Positions 8,978 through 17,685 of a stretch of 64,000 nt of DNA are shown piece after piece. The translations under genes were made by a program, and so were the position numbers. Location of the stretch: NCBI RefSeq assembly GCF_030848395.1, contig NZ_JAVDBT010000010.1, positions 82,671-146,670 of the forward strand. Direction: 5' to 3'. Each line of letters opens with the position of its first letter. Position 1 is the stretch's first letter. The notes beneath the pieces are model-generated. The model was not told the DNA's origin. It saw only the letters and a list, made by a program, of their open reading frames with translations, and ran no database searches. Source of the DNA: Pseudogemmobacter lacusdianii. Lineage in GTDB: Bacteria > Pseudomonadota > Alphaproteobacteria > Rhodobacterales > Rhodobacteraceae.

Positions 8978-9736
8978 CTAGCCAAGCACGACGCGGGTGT
9001 TCCACTCTTGGCACGCGCGGGCCAATGTCGGCGGGAAGGCCTGGTCGGTAAAGACTGTGTCAATCGCGCTGAGCGAGGCGATGCGTGCGGGCGCCGAACG
9101 GCCCAGCTTTGAACGATCAGTGACCAAAAAGCTGCGACGCGCCCGGGCCAGAATAGCGCGGCTGACCCGCACTTCAGCCAGATCAAAGTCCAGCATATCG
9201 CCGTCCAGATCCAAAGCCGAGGTCCCAATCACCGCAAAGTCCACCTTGAACTGATCGAAGAATTGGATCGCCAGATCGCCCACCAACCCCCCGTCCGAGC
9301 GACGCAACGTACCCCCCGTGACAATGATCTCGCAGCCCGGATTGGCCTGCAAGGTGTTGGCAACGTTCATATTGTTGGTGATCACCGTGATATTCTTATG
9401 GTGCAAAAGCGCGCGCGCGACGGCCTCGGTGGTGGTGCCAAGGTTCAAGATGAGGCTTGAGTTATCGGGGATCTCAGCCGCACAGGCCCGTGCAATCGCC
9501 TCTTTCGCCTCTTGCGCCATTCTGCGCCGCTGCTCATAGCCGATGTTCACCACGCCCGTGCGCGCCACCGCACCGCCGTGGATGCGGTCAAGAAATCCTG
9601 CCTCGGCCAATTCCGTCAAATCGCGGCGAATGGTTTGCAGCGTCACATCAAAGCGTTGCGCAAGATCTTCGACCACCACGCGCCCCTCGGCGCGGGCAAT
9701 TTCAACGATCTCTGTCTGTCGAAGGCTTATCGCCAT
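8978..9736 (-). CDS. glpR: DeoR-family repressor, probably GlpR of the glycerol regulon
   Basis: A 252-residue DeoR-type regulator. The N-terminal helix-turn-helix reads RQTEIVEIARAEGRVVVEDL and DVTLQTIRRDL, and FLDRIHGGAV is the family signature. The rest is a sugar-phosphate-sensing domain of the ribose-5-phosphate isomerase fold with NLGTTTEAVARAL, ITNNMNVANTL and VTGGTLR. I use the internal ATG at 9736 because the DeoR domain starts there; upstream in-frame sequence to 9844 has no domain and covers the likely promoter. It is divergent from glpD, the typical place of the glycerol-3-phosphate-responsive repressor. Confidence 0.88.
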   Translation of the reverse strand: MAISLRQTEIVEIARAEGRVVVEDLAQRFDVTLQTIRRDLTELAEAGFLDRIHGGAVARTGVVNIGYEQRRRMAQEAKEAIARACAAEIPDNSSLILNLGTTTEAVARALLHHKNITVITNNMNVANTLQANPGCEIIVTGGTLRRSDGGLVGDLAIQFFDQFKVDFAVIGTSALDLDGDMLDFDLAEVRVSRAILARARRSFLVTDRSKLGRSAPARIASLSAIDTVFTDQAFPPTLARACQEWNTRVVLG

Positions 9737-9847
9737 TTGGCCGTTAATCCCTCCAAGTCTCTTGCTGCGACTGCATTCGCTTTTGTGCGATTGCGGCAAG
9801 CTTTTCAATCCAAGGACGATATGCCGCCCCAGTCGAAATATCAAATG

Positions 9848-9878
9848 TTCGTTTCACGCCATTCCGCACATAAACGAA
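9848..9878. promoter_or_regulatory. Candidate GlpR operator, inverted TTCGTTT/AAACGAA
   Basis: TTCGTTT at 9848-9854 is mirrored by AAACGAA at 9872-9878 in the glpR-glpD divergent promoter. The first half sits in ATGTTCGTTT, like the ATGTTCG half-site of enteric GlpR. The sequence and context are direct; binding is inferred. Confidence 0.4.
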
Positions 9879-9972
9879 AATGATGATTGACGAATGGATC
9901 GTGAAAGGTGCAGGCTTGCACGGTGTCGCACTGAGGCCGCTGGCCTTGGTCAATCTTGGGGAGGTCACGCGT

Positions 9973-11541
9973 TTGAGCGAAGCCGCAGGGTCTGGGACGA
10001 CTGACCTTTTCATCATTGGTGGCGGCATCAATGGCTGCGGCATCGCGCGCGATGCGGCAGGGCGCGGGCTTTCGGTCAGCTTAGCCGAACAGGGCGATCT
10101 GGCGCAGGCAACCTCCTCCGCCTCGACCAAACTTTTTCATGGCGGCTTGCGCTATCTGGAATATTTCGAATTCCGCTTGGTCCGTGAGGCTTTAGAAGAG
10201 CGCGAGACCCTGCTCGTCGCGATGCCGCATATCTCTTGGCCCATGCGGTTTGTGCTGCCAATGCACAAGGACATGCGCTTTGACAGCGACACCCCAACCA
10301 GTCGGCTTTTGGCTTTTGCGATGCCTTGGATGCGCGGGCGCAGACCGAGCTGGCTGATAAGGCTGGGACTTTTTCTTTACGACACAATGGGCGGGCGCAA
10401 GATCCTACCCGCAACCCGCAGCCTCGATCTTGTCGATGATCCGGCGGGCCGACCTTTGCAGGCGAAATTTCAACGGGCTTACGAATATTCCGACTGTTGG
10501 GTCGAGGATGCGCGCTTGGTGGTGCTGAATGCCCGCGACGCCGAAGCGCGCGGCGCACAGATTATGACCCGTACCAAGGTGATCCGCGCCGAGCGTCAGG
10601 GCGAGCTTTGGCAGATCACAACCCAAGGCCCCAACGGCCAACAGCATCATTTTGCTAAGGTTTTGATCAATGCGGGCGGGCCTTGGGTCGAGGATGTGAT
10701 CCGCAACGTCGCCCATATCAACTCGGCCGAAGGGGTGCGGCTGGTGCGCGGCAGCCACATTGTCACGCGCAAGCTTTACGATCACGACCGTTGTTATTTC
10801 TTTCAGGGCAGCGATGGTCGGATCATCTTTGCCATACCTTATGAGCAAGATTTTACCCTGATCGGCACCACCGATATGGACCATCAGGCGCCCCCTTCCG
10901 AGGCACATTGCACCGACACTGAGCGCGACTATCTGCTTGGTTTTGCGTCACAATATTTCGCAAAACCGGTGACGGCCGCAGATGTGGTCTGGAGTTACTC
11001 GGGCGTGCGGCCGCTATACAATGACGGGGCGAAATCGGCCACTGCGGCGACGCGGGACTATGTTTTATCCTTGGATCAAAACGGTGCGCCTTTGCTGAAC
11101 GTCTTTGGCGGCAAGATCACCACTTCGCGGCGTCTGGCGGAATCCGCGCTGGAGAAAATTGCGGACTTCTTCCCCAATCTTCCCGGAAAATGGACGGCCC
11201 GCGTCCCCCTGCCCGGCGGCGACTTTCCGCATGATGGAAAAGCCGCGCTGGAAGCCAATCTGCGGGCGCAGTTTCCGTTTCTGACGCCCTACCACGCCGC
11301 GCGGTTGATCCGGGCCTATGGCACGGATGCGTTTTCAGTGCTGGGACCGGCGCGCAGCATGGCGGATCTGGGACGCGACTTTGGTGCGACGCTGACCGAG
11401 GCAGAGATTGATTGGTTAATGACGCGCGAATGGGCGCGGACGGCGGAAGATGTGATTTGGAGACGCTCGAAACTGGGGCTTCGGCTCTCGGGCGCAGACG
11501 TGCAGGCAATTGAGGTGCATATGGCAGAGCGACGGGCCTAA
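9973..11541 (+). CDS. glpD: Aerobic glycerol-3-phosphate dehydrogenase GlpD
   Basis: FAD-dependent, membrane-associated oxidation of sn-glycerol 3-phosphate to dihydroxyacetone phosphate, passing electrons to quinone. The FAD loop DLFIIGGGINGCGIARDAAGRG opens the protein, STKLFHGGLRYLEYFEF is the family signature, and VLINAGGPWVEDV and FGGKITTSR complete the FAD domain. I choose the TTG at 9973: GGGGAGG (9958-9964) lies 8 bases upstream and the protein then starts 10 residues before the FAD strand as in other GlpD proteins. Starting at 9880 would add 31 residues of non-family sequence and run through the operator. First gene of the glp operon, 522 residues. Confidence 0.92.
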   Translation: MSEAAGSGTTDLFIIGGGINGCGIARDAAGRGLSVSLAEQGDLAQATSSASTKLFHGGLRYLEYFEFRLVREALEERETLLVAMPHISWPMRFVLPMHKDMRFDSDTPTSRLLAFAMPWMRGRRPSWLIRLGLFLYDTMGGRKILPATRSLDLVDDPAGRPLQAKFQRAYEYSDCWVEDARLVVLNARDAEARGAQIMTRTKVIRAERQGELWQITTQGPNGQQHHFAKVLINAGGPWVEDVIRNVAHINSAEGVRLVRGSHIVTRKLYDHDRCYFFQGSDGRIIFAIPYEQDFTLIGTTDMDHQAPPSEAHCTDTERDYLLGFASQYFAKPVTAADVVWSYSGVRPLYNDGAKSATAATRDYVLSLDQNGAPLLNVFGGKITTSRRLAESALEKIADFFPNLPGKWTARVPLPGGDFPHDGKAALEANLRAQFPFLTPYHAARLIRAYGTDAFSVLGPARSMADLGRDFGATLTEAEIDWLMTREWARTAEDVIWRRSKLGLRLSGADVQAIEVHMAERRA

Positions 11542-11568
11542 CAGCCCGCCTCGCAGTAAGGGGCTTGG

Positions 11569-12666
11569 ATGACGCTTGAACTGCAAGACGTGACGCGTTC
11601 GGTGAATGGCAGGGTGCAGATCCACCCTACCAGCTTGGTGCTGGAACGCGGCACAATGAACGTTCTTTTGGGTCCGACGCTTGCGGGGAAGACCTCGCTC
11701 ATGCGGCTGATGGCGGGTCTGGATCAGCCCAGCGCGGGCCGTGTGCTGTGGAACGGCGCCGATGTCACCGGCCAGCGCGTGCAAGATCGCGGCGTGGCGA
11801 TGGTTTACCAGCAGTTCATTAATTACCCAGGTCTTACCGTATATGACAATATCGCCTCTCCGCTACGGATCCTAAAGCGACCTGCGGCTGAGGTTGACCG
11901 CGCCGTGCGCGAGACCGCCGAGATGCTGCGTCTGACGCCGATGCTGGGGCGCAAACCCTTGGAGCTTTCGGGCGGCCAACAGCAGCGCTGCGCCTTGGCG
12001 CGGGCCTTGGTGAAGGGCGCGGGGCTGGTGCTTTTGGATGAGCCTCTGGCCAATCTCGACTATAAGCTGCGAGAAGAGCTGCGGGTGGAAATCCCAAGGA
12101 TATTCGAGGCTTCCGGGGCGATCTTCGTCTATGCCACGACCGAGCCGGAAGAGGCTTTGCTCTTGGGCGGCCAGACGGCCACGCTTTGGGAGGGGCGCGT
12201 CACTCAGATCGGCCCCACCACACAAGTCTATCGCCAGCCCAGCGATATGGTGACCGCGCGGGTCTTCAGTGATCCGCCAATGAATTTCGCCTCTGCTCGG
12301 ATCGCGCAAGGTCAGTTGATCTTGGGCGACGGCGCAACCACGGCGGCACAAGGGGCATTTTCCGGGCTGCAAGACGGCGAATACACCGCAGGGTTCCGCG
12401 CCAACCATTTGAATTTATCGAAGGTTTCGGAAAACGCTTTGGGCTTTCCTTGCAAGGTTTTGGTGACAGAGATCACCGGCTCGGAGACCTATCTGCATCT
12501 GAGCTATGCAGGGCAGCGCTGGGTTGCGCTGGTGCATGGGGTGCAACAGCTGGCGGCGGGCGCGACGATTTCGATCTGGATCGACCCGCGCCATATCTAT
12601 CTTTTCGACGGCTCTGGCACTCTGGCGGCGCCCGCCGGTTACGCCCTTACCGAGAAGGCCGCGTAA
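11569..12666 (+). CDS. glpS: Glycerol ABC transporter ATP-binding protein GlpS
   Basis: One of two different ATPases driving glycerol uptake, by order and similarity to the rhizobial glpSTPQUV system. Walker A is GPTLAGKT (K41), the signature LSGGQQQR (133-140) and Walker B LVLLDEPLANLD (D157, E158) are intact. The H-loop, normally TH-D, reads VYATTEPEEA with Thr191 in place of the switch histidine. A C-terminal OB/TOBE-like domain (about 235-355) is present. It starts 27 bases after glpD and overlaps glpT by one base. With GlpT, which has the opposite defect, it would form one canonical and one degenerate ATP site. Confidence 0.88.
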   Translation: MTLELQDVTRSVNGRVQIHPTSLVLERGTMNVLLGPTLAGKTSLMRLMAGLDQPSAGRVLWNGADVTGQRVQDRGVAMVYQQFINYPGLTVYDNIASPLRILKRPAAEVDRAVRETAEMLRLTPMLGRKPLELSGGQQQRCALARALVKGAGLVLLDEPLANLDYKLREELRVEIPRIFEASGAIFVYATTEPEEALLLGGQTATLWEGRVTQIGPTTQVYRQPSDMVTARVFSDPPMNFASARIAQGQLILGDGATTAAQGAFSGLQDGEYTAGFRANHLNLSKVSENALGFPCKVLVTEITGSETYLHLSYAGQRWVALVHGVQQLAAGATISIWIDPRHIYLFDGSGTLAAPAGYALTEKAA

Positions 12667-13736
12667 TGGCCCAGATCACCTTGTCAAATTTGGCGCATTC
12701 CTATTTGGCGCAGCCAAAATCGGATGCGGATTACGCCCTGAAAGCGATGGACCACGTCTGGGAGGATGGCGGCGCTTACGCGCTTTTGGGCTCATCTGGT
12801 TGCGGGAAAACCACGCTTCTCAACATCATCTCGGGGCTTTTGCGCCCCAGCCAAGGCCGGGTTCTGTTCGGCGATCGCGATGTGACCGAGGCGCCGACAG
12901 CCGCGCGCAACATTGCGCAGGTCTTCCAGTTCCCGGTGGTCTACGACACGATGACCGTGCGCCAGAACCTTGCTTTTCCCTTGCGAAACAGGGGGATGGA
13001 CCCGGGTTACATCGCCGGGCGCGTCAATCATATCGCCGCGATGATCGGCATGGAGGAGCGGCTTGACCGCAAGGCCAAGGGGCTGACGGCGGATGCCAAG
13101 CAAAAGATCAGCCTTGGGCGCGGCATGGTGCGCGAGGATGTGAATGCGATCCTCTTTGATGAGCCGCTGACCGTCATCGATCCGCATATGAAATGGGAGC
13201 TGCGCACCCAGCTGAAATCGCTGCACCGCGAGTTTGGCCATACGATGATCTATGTCACCCATGACCAGACCGAGGCTTTGACCTTCGCCGATAAGGTCGT
13301 GGTGATGTATGACGGCCGCGTGGTGCAGATGGGCACGCCGGAAGAACTGTTTGAGCGCCCAGCGCATACCTTTGTGGGCTATTTCATCGGCTCTCCGGGG
13401 ATGAACCTCTTGTCTGCGGAAGTGAACGGCGCGCAGGCGCGGGTTTTAGGTGGAACGGTTGACCTGCCAGCGAGCTACAAAGCCTCGGGCAAGGTGCAGA
13501 TCGGCATAAGGCCCGAGCATGTGCAGCTGACCGCGGGCGATGGTCTGCCAGTGAAGATCAACCGGGTCGAGGATATCGGCCGCCACCGGCTGGTGCGGGC
13601 GGAGACCGCGGGGCAAAGCCTGAACATCGTGCTGCCCGAGGGCGCGTCTTTGGGGCCCGACCTCACTCATGCCCGCTTCACCCCGGAAAAGATCAGCGTC
13701 TACGCCGATGATTGGCGCATTGAGGGGGTTCGCTGA
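12666..13736 (+). CDS. glpT: Glycerol ABC transporter ATP-binding protein GlpT
   Basis: Second ATPase of the glycerol importer, 356 residues. Walker A is GSSGCGKTT (K48), Walker B ILFDEPLTVID (D165, E166) and the H-loop IYVTHDQTEAL (H199) are intact, while the signature position reads LTADAKQK (140-147) instead of LSGGQ. The C-terminal TOBE-like domain includes VQIGIRPEHVQL. The ATG at 12666 shares its A with the glpS stop (TAATG); a longer in-frame reading back into glpS is rejected. It overlaps glpP by one base. The name follows the rhizobial glp operon and does not mean the enteric GlpT glycerol-3-phosphate antiporter. Confidence 0.88.
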   Translation: MAQITLSNLAHSYLAQPKSDADYALKAMDHVWEDGGAYALLGSSGCGKTTLLNIISGLLRPSQGRVLFGDRDVTEAPTAARNIAQVFQFPVVYDTMTVRQNLAFPLRNRGMDPGYIAGRVNHIAAMIGMEERLDRKAKGLTADAKQKISLGRGMVREDVNAILFDEPLTVIDPHMKWELRTQLKSLHREFGHTMIYVTHDQTEALTFADKVVVMYDGRVVQMGTPEELFERPAHTFVGYFIGSPGMNLLSAEVNGAQARVLGGTVDLPASYKASGKVQIGIRPEHVQLTAGDGLPVKINRVEDIGRHRLVRAETAGQSLNIVLPEGASLGPDLTHARFTPEKISVYADDWRIEGVR

Positions 13737-14608
13737 TGGAAAAGACCGTCAACAACAAGGCCTGGTTTTTGGTCTTGCCCGTTCTGGTCATCGTGGCCTT
13801 CTCGGCTGTTATCCCCTTGATGACCGTGGTGAATTACGCCTTCAACGACACATTCGGCAACAACCAGTTCTTCTGGGCGGGCTTTGAGTGGTTCGAGGAC
13901 ACCGTCACCTCAAGCCGGATGCATGATGCTTTGGGGCGGCAAATCCTGTTCTCGGGTATCATCCTTGCGATCGAGGTGCCTCTGGGCATTTTCATCGCGC
14001 TCAACATGCCAAAGAAAGGGTTTTGGGCCAGCTTCTGTCTGGTGCTGATGGCGCTGCCCCTCTTGATCCCCTTTAACGTGGTCGGCACGATTTGGCAGAT
14101 CTTTGGCCGGGTCGATATTGGGCTTTTGGGCCGCACGCTGGCCAGCCTTGGGATTGATTACAATTATACCAATGACTGGCTGGATGCTTGGATCACCATC
14201 GTGGTGATGGATGTCTGGCACTGGACCTCGCTGGTGGCACTGCTGGCCTATGCCGGGCTGCAAAGCATTCCGCAGGCCTATTATCAGGCCGCAAAGATCG
14301 ACCAAGCCAGCCGCTGGGCGATCTTTCGCTATATCGAGCTGCCAAAGATGCAAGGCGTGCTGCTGATCGCGGTGCTCTTGCGCTTCATGGACAGTTTCAT
14401 GATCTACACCGAGCCCTTCGTGCTGACCGGAGGCGGGCCCGGCAACTCGACCACCTTCCTGTCGATTGATCTGGTGAAAATGGCCGTTGGGCAGTTCGAC
14501 CTTGGCCCCGCCGCCGCCTTTAGCCTGATGTATTTCTTGGTCATTTTGCTGGTGTCTTGGGTCTTCTACACCGTCATGACCAATATGGACCGGGAGAATA
14601 TGCAATGA
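13736..14608 (+). CDS. glpP: Glycerol ABC transporter permease GlpP
   Basis: A 290-residue inner-membrane permease of the carbohydrate uptake (MalF-like) type. Six hydrophobic segments are visible, starting with AWFLVLPVLVIVAFSAVIPLM, and the coupling-loop motif EAA is represented by YYQAAKIDQASRWAIFRYIELP. It sits inside the operon with one-base overlap before and ATGA overlap after. It pairs with GlpQ to form the transmembrane channel. Confidence 0.9.
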   Translation: MEKTVNNKAWFLVLPVLVIVAFSAVIPLMTVVNYAFNDTFGNNQFFWAGFEWFEDTVTSSRMHDALGRQILFSGIILAIEVPLGIFIALNMPKKGFWASFCLVLMALPLLIPFNVVGTIWQIFGRVDIGLLGRTLASLGIDYNYTNDWLDAWITIVVMDVWHWTSLVALLAYAGLQSIPQAYYQAAKIDQASRWAIFRYIELPKMQGVLLIAVLLRFMDSFMIYTEPFVLTGGGPGNSTTFLSIDLVKMAVGQFDLGPAAAFSLMYFLVILLVSWVFYTVMTNMDRENMQ

Positions 14609-15408
14609 AGCGCTACTCCTCAGCCCTCGTGATGGCGGCCTATCTGATCTTCCTTCTGGTGCCGATCTACTGGCTTTTGAACATGAGCCTGAAGACCAAT
14701 GCCGAGATCACCTCGACCTTCAGCCTTTGGCCGCAGAACTTCACCTTGCGGAACTATGAGGTGATCCTGACCGACCCGAGCTGGTATATGGGCTATGTGA
14801 ACTCGATCATCTATGTGGTTCTAAACACTGTGATTTCGATCACGGTCGCCCTGCCCGCCGCCTATGCGTTCAGCCGCTATAGCTTTATGGGCGACAAGCA
14901 TCTCTTCTTTTGGCTGTTGACCAATCGGATGGCGCCACCGGCGGTGTTCGCGTTGCCCTTCTTCCAGCTTTATTCCAGCGTGGGCCTTTTCGACACCCAT
15001 ATCGCCGTGGCTTTGGCGCATTGCCTTTTCAATGTGCCGCTGGCGGTTTGGATCCTTGAGGGCTTCATGCGCGGCGTGCCGAAAGAGATCGACGAGACCG
15101 CTTATATCGACGGTTACTCCTTCCCGCGCTTCTTCATCCGCATTTTCATGCCTTTGATCGCTTCGGGCATCGGGGTCGCGGCCTTCTTCTGTTTCATGTT
15201 CTCATGGGTGGAACTGCTCTTGAGCCGCACCCTGACGGCGGTGGACGCAAAACCCATCGCGGCGATCATGACCCGCACGGTGTCAGCCTCGGGCATGGAT
15301 TGGGGGGTCTTGGCGGCGGCGGGGGTGCTGACCATCCTGCCCGGCGCTTTGGTGATCTGGTTTGTGCGCAACTACATAGCCAAGGGCTTTGCCCTGGGGA
15401 GGGTGTGA
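14605..15408 (+). CDS. glpQ: Glycerol ABC transporter permease GlpQ
   Basis: A 267-residue MalG-like inner-membrane permease. TM1 is SALVMAAYLIFLLVPIYWLL, and the coupling loop GVPKEIDETAYIDGYSFPRFFIRIFMPL carries the EAA-like signature. The ATG at 14605 overlaps the glpP stop (ATGA) and fits the MalG-type N terminus; a start 48 bases earlier inside glpP is rejected. The stop overlaps glpU by one base. The name follows the rhizobial operon, not the enteric periplasmic phosphodiesterase GlpQ. Confidence 0.88.
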   Translation: MKRYSSALVMAAYLIFLLVPIYWLLNMSLKTNAEITSTFSLWPQNFTLRNYEVILTDPSWYMGYVNSIIYVVLNTVISITVALPAAYAFSRYSFMGDKHLFFWLLTNRMAPPAVFALPFFQLYSSVGLFDTHIAVALAHCLFNVPLAVWILEGFMRGVPKEIDETAYIDGYSFPRFFIRIFMPLIASGIGVAAFFCFMFSWVELLLSRTLTAVDAKPIAAIMTRTVSASGMDWGVLAAAGVLTILPGALVIWFVRNYIAKGFALGRV

Positions 15409-15821
15409 TGAAAATGACCGCTCCGCGCCGGAACTGGACGGCGATCACACTCACCGCTGCTGGGATCATGGGGGCCGCCCTTGCAGCCCTTCTGATCGCC
15501 GCCCCAAAGAAAGACGGCGCCATCGATTGGTTCGCGCCGATGATCCCGGGCGGCTGGATGGCGTGGACCCTGCCGATTGCGCTGTTCTTCTGGGTCATCG
15601 CCAGCCTTCTGGTAACCATGACCCTGCTGGCGATCCGCTACCCCGAGACGCCTCGCCTTGGGGTCTTACGGATCGAGACCACGCGCGGCGATCGGCTGTT
15701 TATCAGCCTTCTCGGCTCAGGCTTCATCCATCTCATTTGGCTTTTCTTTGCGGGCCCGCCGCTTTGGGGCGCGACTGCGCTTTGCCTTGTCTTTGCCGCA
15801 GCGGTCTTCCGCTGGGTTTAA
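15408..15821 (+). CDS. glpU: Small membrane protein of the glycerol transporter (DUF2160), GlpU
   Basis: A 137-residue protein with three or four membrane segments. The DUF2160 core GGWMAWTLPIALFFWVIAS and RIETTRGDRLFISLLGSGFIHLIWLFF is clear; this protein family occurs mainly in glycerol ABC operons, where its job is unknown. An extra N-terminal hydrophobic segment (about residues 12-32) makes it longer than the usual ~95 residues. The start codon overlaps the glpQ stop (TGATG). It probably helps the permease or stabilises the complex; that is inference from linkage. Confidence 0.82.
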   Translation: MKMTAPRRNWTAITLTAAGIMGAALAALLIAAPKKDGAIDWFAPMIPGGWMAWTLPIALFFWVIASLLVTMTLLAIRYPETPRLGVLRIETTRGDRLFISLLGSGFIHLIWLFFAGPPLWGATALCLVFAAAVFRWV

Positions 15822-15838
15822 AGAGAAGAACGACCGTC

Positions 15839-15879
15839 CCGAGGGGCTGCACGGATGCGACCCCAAGCCAGCCCCTCGG
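15839..15879 (+). other. Intercistronic hairpin between glpU and glpV
   Basis: CCGAGGGGCTG (15839-15849) pairs perfectly with CAGCCCCTCGG (15869-15879), 11 base pairs with a 19-base loop and no U-tract after it. It lies in the only large gap of the operon, before the binding-protein gene. A role in mRNA stability or partial termination, giving more GlpV than membrane subunits, is inferred. Confidence 0.55.
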
Positions 15880-15924
15880 AACAAGAACGTAAGACCGAAG
15901 TGTCACATTCCACGGGAGGATTAG

Positions 15925-17649
15925 ATGAGACACCGTCAGACCACAACCGCCATAGCGCTTGCGCTGATGGCCCTTGGCATGCCGGCTTTTGCCGATATGG
16001 ATGCGGCCAAAGCCTTCCTTGATGCGGAGATCGGCGATCTGTCATCGCTGGACCGCGCCGGGCAAGAGGCGGAACTGCAATGGTTTATCGATGCTGCCAA
16101 GCCCTATGCTGGGATGGAGATCAAGGTGGTCTCGGAGACCATCACCACCCATGAATATGAAAGCAAAGTGCTGGCTCCGGCCTTCACCGCGATCACCGGG
16201 ATCAAGATCACCCATGATCTGATCGGCGAAGGCGATGTGGTGGAAAAGCTGCAAACCCAGATGCAGACCGGCGAGAATGTCTATGACGCCTATATCAACG
16301 ATTCCGACCTGATCGGCACGCATTGGCGCTATAAACAGGCGCGCAGCCTGACCGAATGGATGGCCGGCGAAGGGGCGGCGGTGACCAATCCGGGCTTGGA
16401 TCTTGAGGATTTCATCGGGCTCAAGTTCACCACCGCCCCCGATGGGCAGCTTTATCAGCTCCCCGACCAGCAGTTCGCGAACCTTTACTGGTTCCGCTAT
16501 GACTGGTTCAATGATGAGAAGACCAAGGCAGATTTCAAAGAGAAATTCGGCTATGACCTGGGGGTTCCGGTCAATTGGTCGGCCTATGAGGATATCGCCG
16601 AATTCTTCACCGGCCGCGATATGTCCTATATCGATGGCAGCCCGGCCTCGGGCGTCTTTGGCAATATGGACTATGGCAAGAAAGACCCCTCCTTGGGGTG
16701 GCGCTATACCGATGCCTGGTTCTCGATGGCCGGGGGCGGTGACAAGGGCGACCCGAACGGGATTCCGGTCGATGAATGGGGCATCCGGGTTGATGAAAAC
16801 TCGCGCCCCGTTGGGTCGTGCGTGGCGCGCGGCGGTGCCACCAATGATGCGGCCGCGGTCTATGCCGTGACCAAGTCGATTGAATGGCTGCAAAAATACA
16901 CCCCGCCGGAAGCGATGGGCATGACCTTTGGCGAGGCTGGTCCAGTTCCTGCCCAAGGCAATGTGGCGCAGCAGATGTTTTGGTACACCACCTTCACCGC
17001 CGATATGCTGAAACCCGGCACGGCGGTGATGAATGACGACGGCACGCCAAAATGGCGTATGGCCCCCTCGCCGCGCGGCGCCTATTGGCAAGAGGGCACC
17101 AAGCTTGGCTATCAAGATGTGGGCTCTTGGACCTTGCTGGAATCGACCCCGGTCGATCGCGCGCAGGCGGCTTGGCTTTACGCCCAATTCGTCACCTCGA
17201 AGACCGTGGATGTGAAGAAAAGCCATGTTGGCCTGACTTTGATCCGCGAAAGCTCGATCCAGCATGAAAGCTTCACCGAGCGCGCGCCGAACCTTGGCGG
17301 TCTGGTCGAGTTCTACCGCTCGCCCGCCCGGGTGCAATGGACCCCGACGGGCACCAACGTGCCGGATTACCCCAAACTGGCGCAGCTCTGGTGGCAGAAC
17401 ATCGGCGATGCGATGTCTGGCGCGAAGACCCCGCAAGAGGCGCTGGATGCGCTGTGTGCCGAGCAAGAAAAAGTGCTTGAGCGGCTGGAGCGAGCTGGCG
17501 TTCAGGGCGACATTGGCCCGAAACTGAACGAGGAAAAGGATCCGCAAGAATGGCTTGACGCCCCCGGCTCGCCGGTGGCCAAGCTCGACAATGAGGATCC
17601 GACGCCGGAAACCATCAGCTATGATGAACTGATCAAATCCTGGCAGTAA
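15925..17649 (+). CDS. glpV: Glycerol ABC transporter substrate-binding protein GlpV
   Basis: A 574-residue periplasmic binding protein. The signal peptide is HRQTTTAIALALMALGMPAFA with AFA cleavage before DMDAAKAFLD. The size and the segments DMSYIDGSPASGVFGNMDYG and YQDVGSWTLL agree with the large glycerol-binding family rather than the ~430-residue UgpB type. It is preceded by GGGAGGA five bases before the ATG and by an intercistronic hairpin. A terminator and two palindromes separate it from glpK. Confidence 0.9.
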   Translation: MRHRQTTTAIALALMALGMPAFADMDAAKAFLDAEIGDLSSLDRAGQEAELQWFIDAAKPYAGMEIKVVSETITTHEYESKVLAPAFTAITGIKITHDLIGEGDVVEKLQTQMQTGENVYDAYINDSDLIGTHWRYKQARSLTEWMAGEGAAVTNPGLDLEDFIGLKFTTAPDGQLYQLPDQQFANLYWFRYDWFNDEKTKADFKEKFGYDLGVPVNWSAYEDIAEFFTGRDMSYIDGSPASGVFGNMDYGKKDPSLGWRYTDAWFSMAGGGDKGDPNGIPVDEWGIRVDENSRPVGSCVARGGATNDAAAVYAVTKSIEWLQKYTPPEAMGMTFGEAGPVPAQGNVAQQMFWYTTFTADMLKPGTAVMNDDGTPKWRMAPSPRGAYWQEGTKLGYQDVGSWTLLESTPVDRAQAAWLYAQFVTSKTVDVKKSHVGLTLIRESSIQHESFTERAPNLGGLVEFYRSPARVQWTPTGTNVPDYPKLAQLWWQNIGDAMSGAKTPQEALDALCAEQEKVLERLERAGVQGDIGPKLNEEKDPQEWLDAPGSPVAKLDNEDPTPETISYDELIKSWQ

Positions 17650-17655
17650 TCTTTC

Positions 17656-17685
17656 TTTGCGGGCCTCCGAAGGGTGGCCCGCAAA
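17656..17685 (+). terminator. Hairpin terminator after glpV
   Basis: TTTGCGGGCC (17656-17665) pairs with GGCCCGCAAA (17676-17685), 10 base pairs with a 10-base loop, followed by TTTCTTC. It begins six bases after the glpV stop. glpK may be read through it or from its own promoter. Confidence 0.65.

Noticed and set aside
11569..15408. Maltose- or sn-glycerol-3-phosphate (Ugp) transporter
   Set aside because: The DUF2160 gene, the large binding protein, two different ATPases and linkage to glpD/glpK/glpR match the glycerol system instead.
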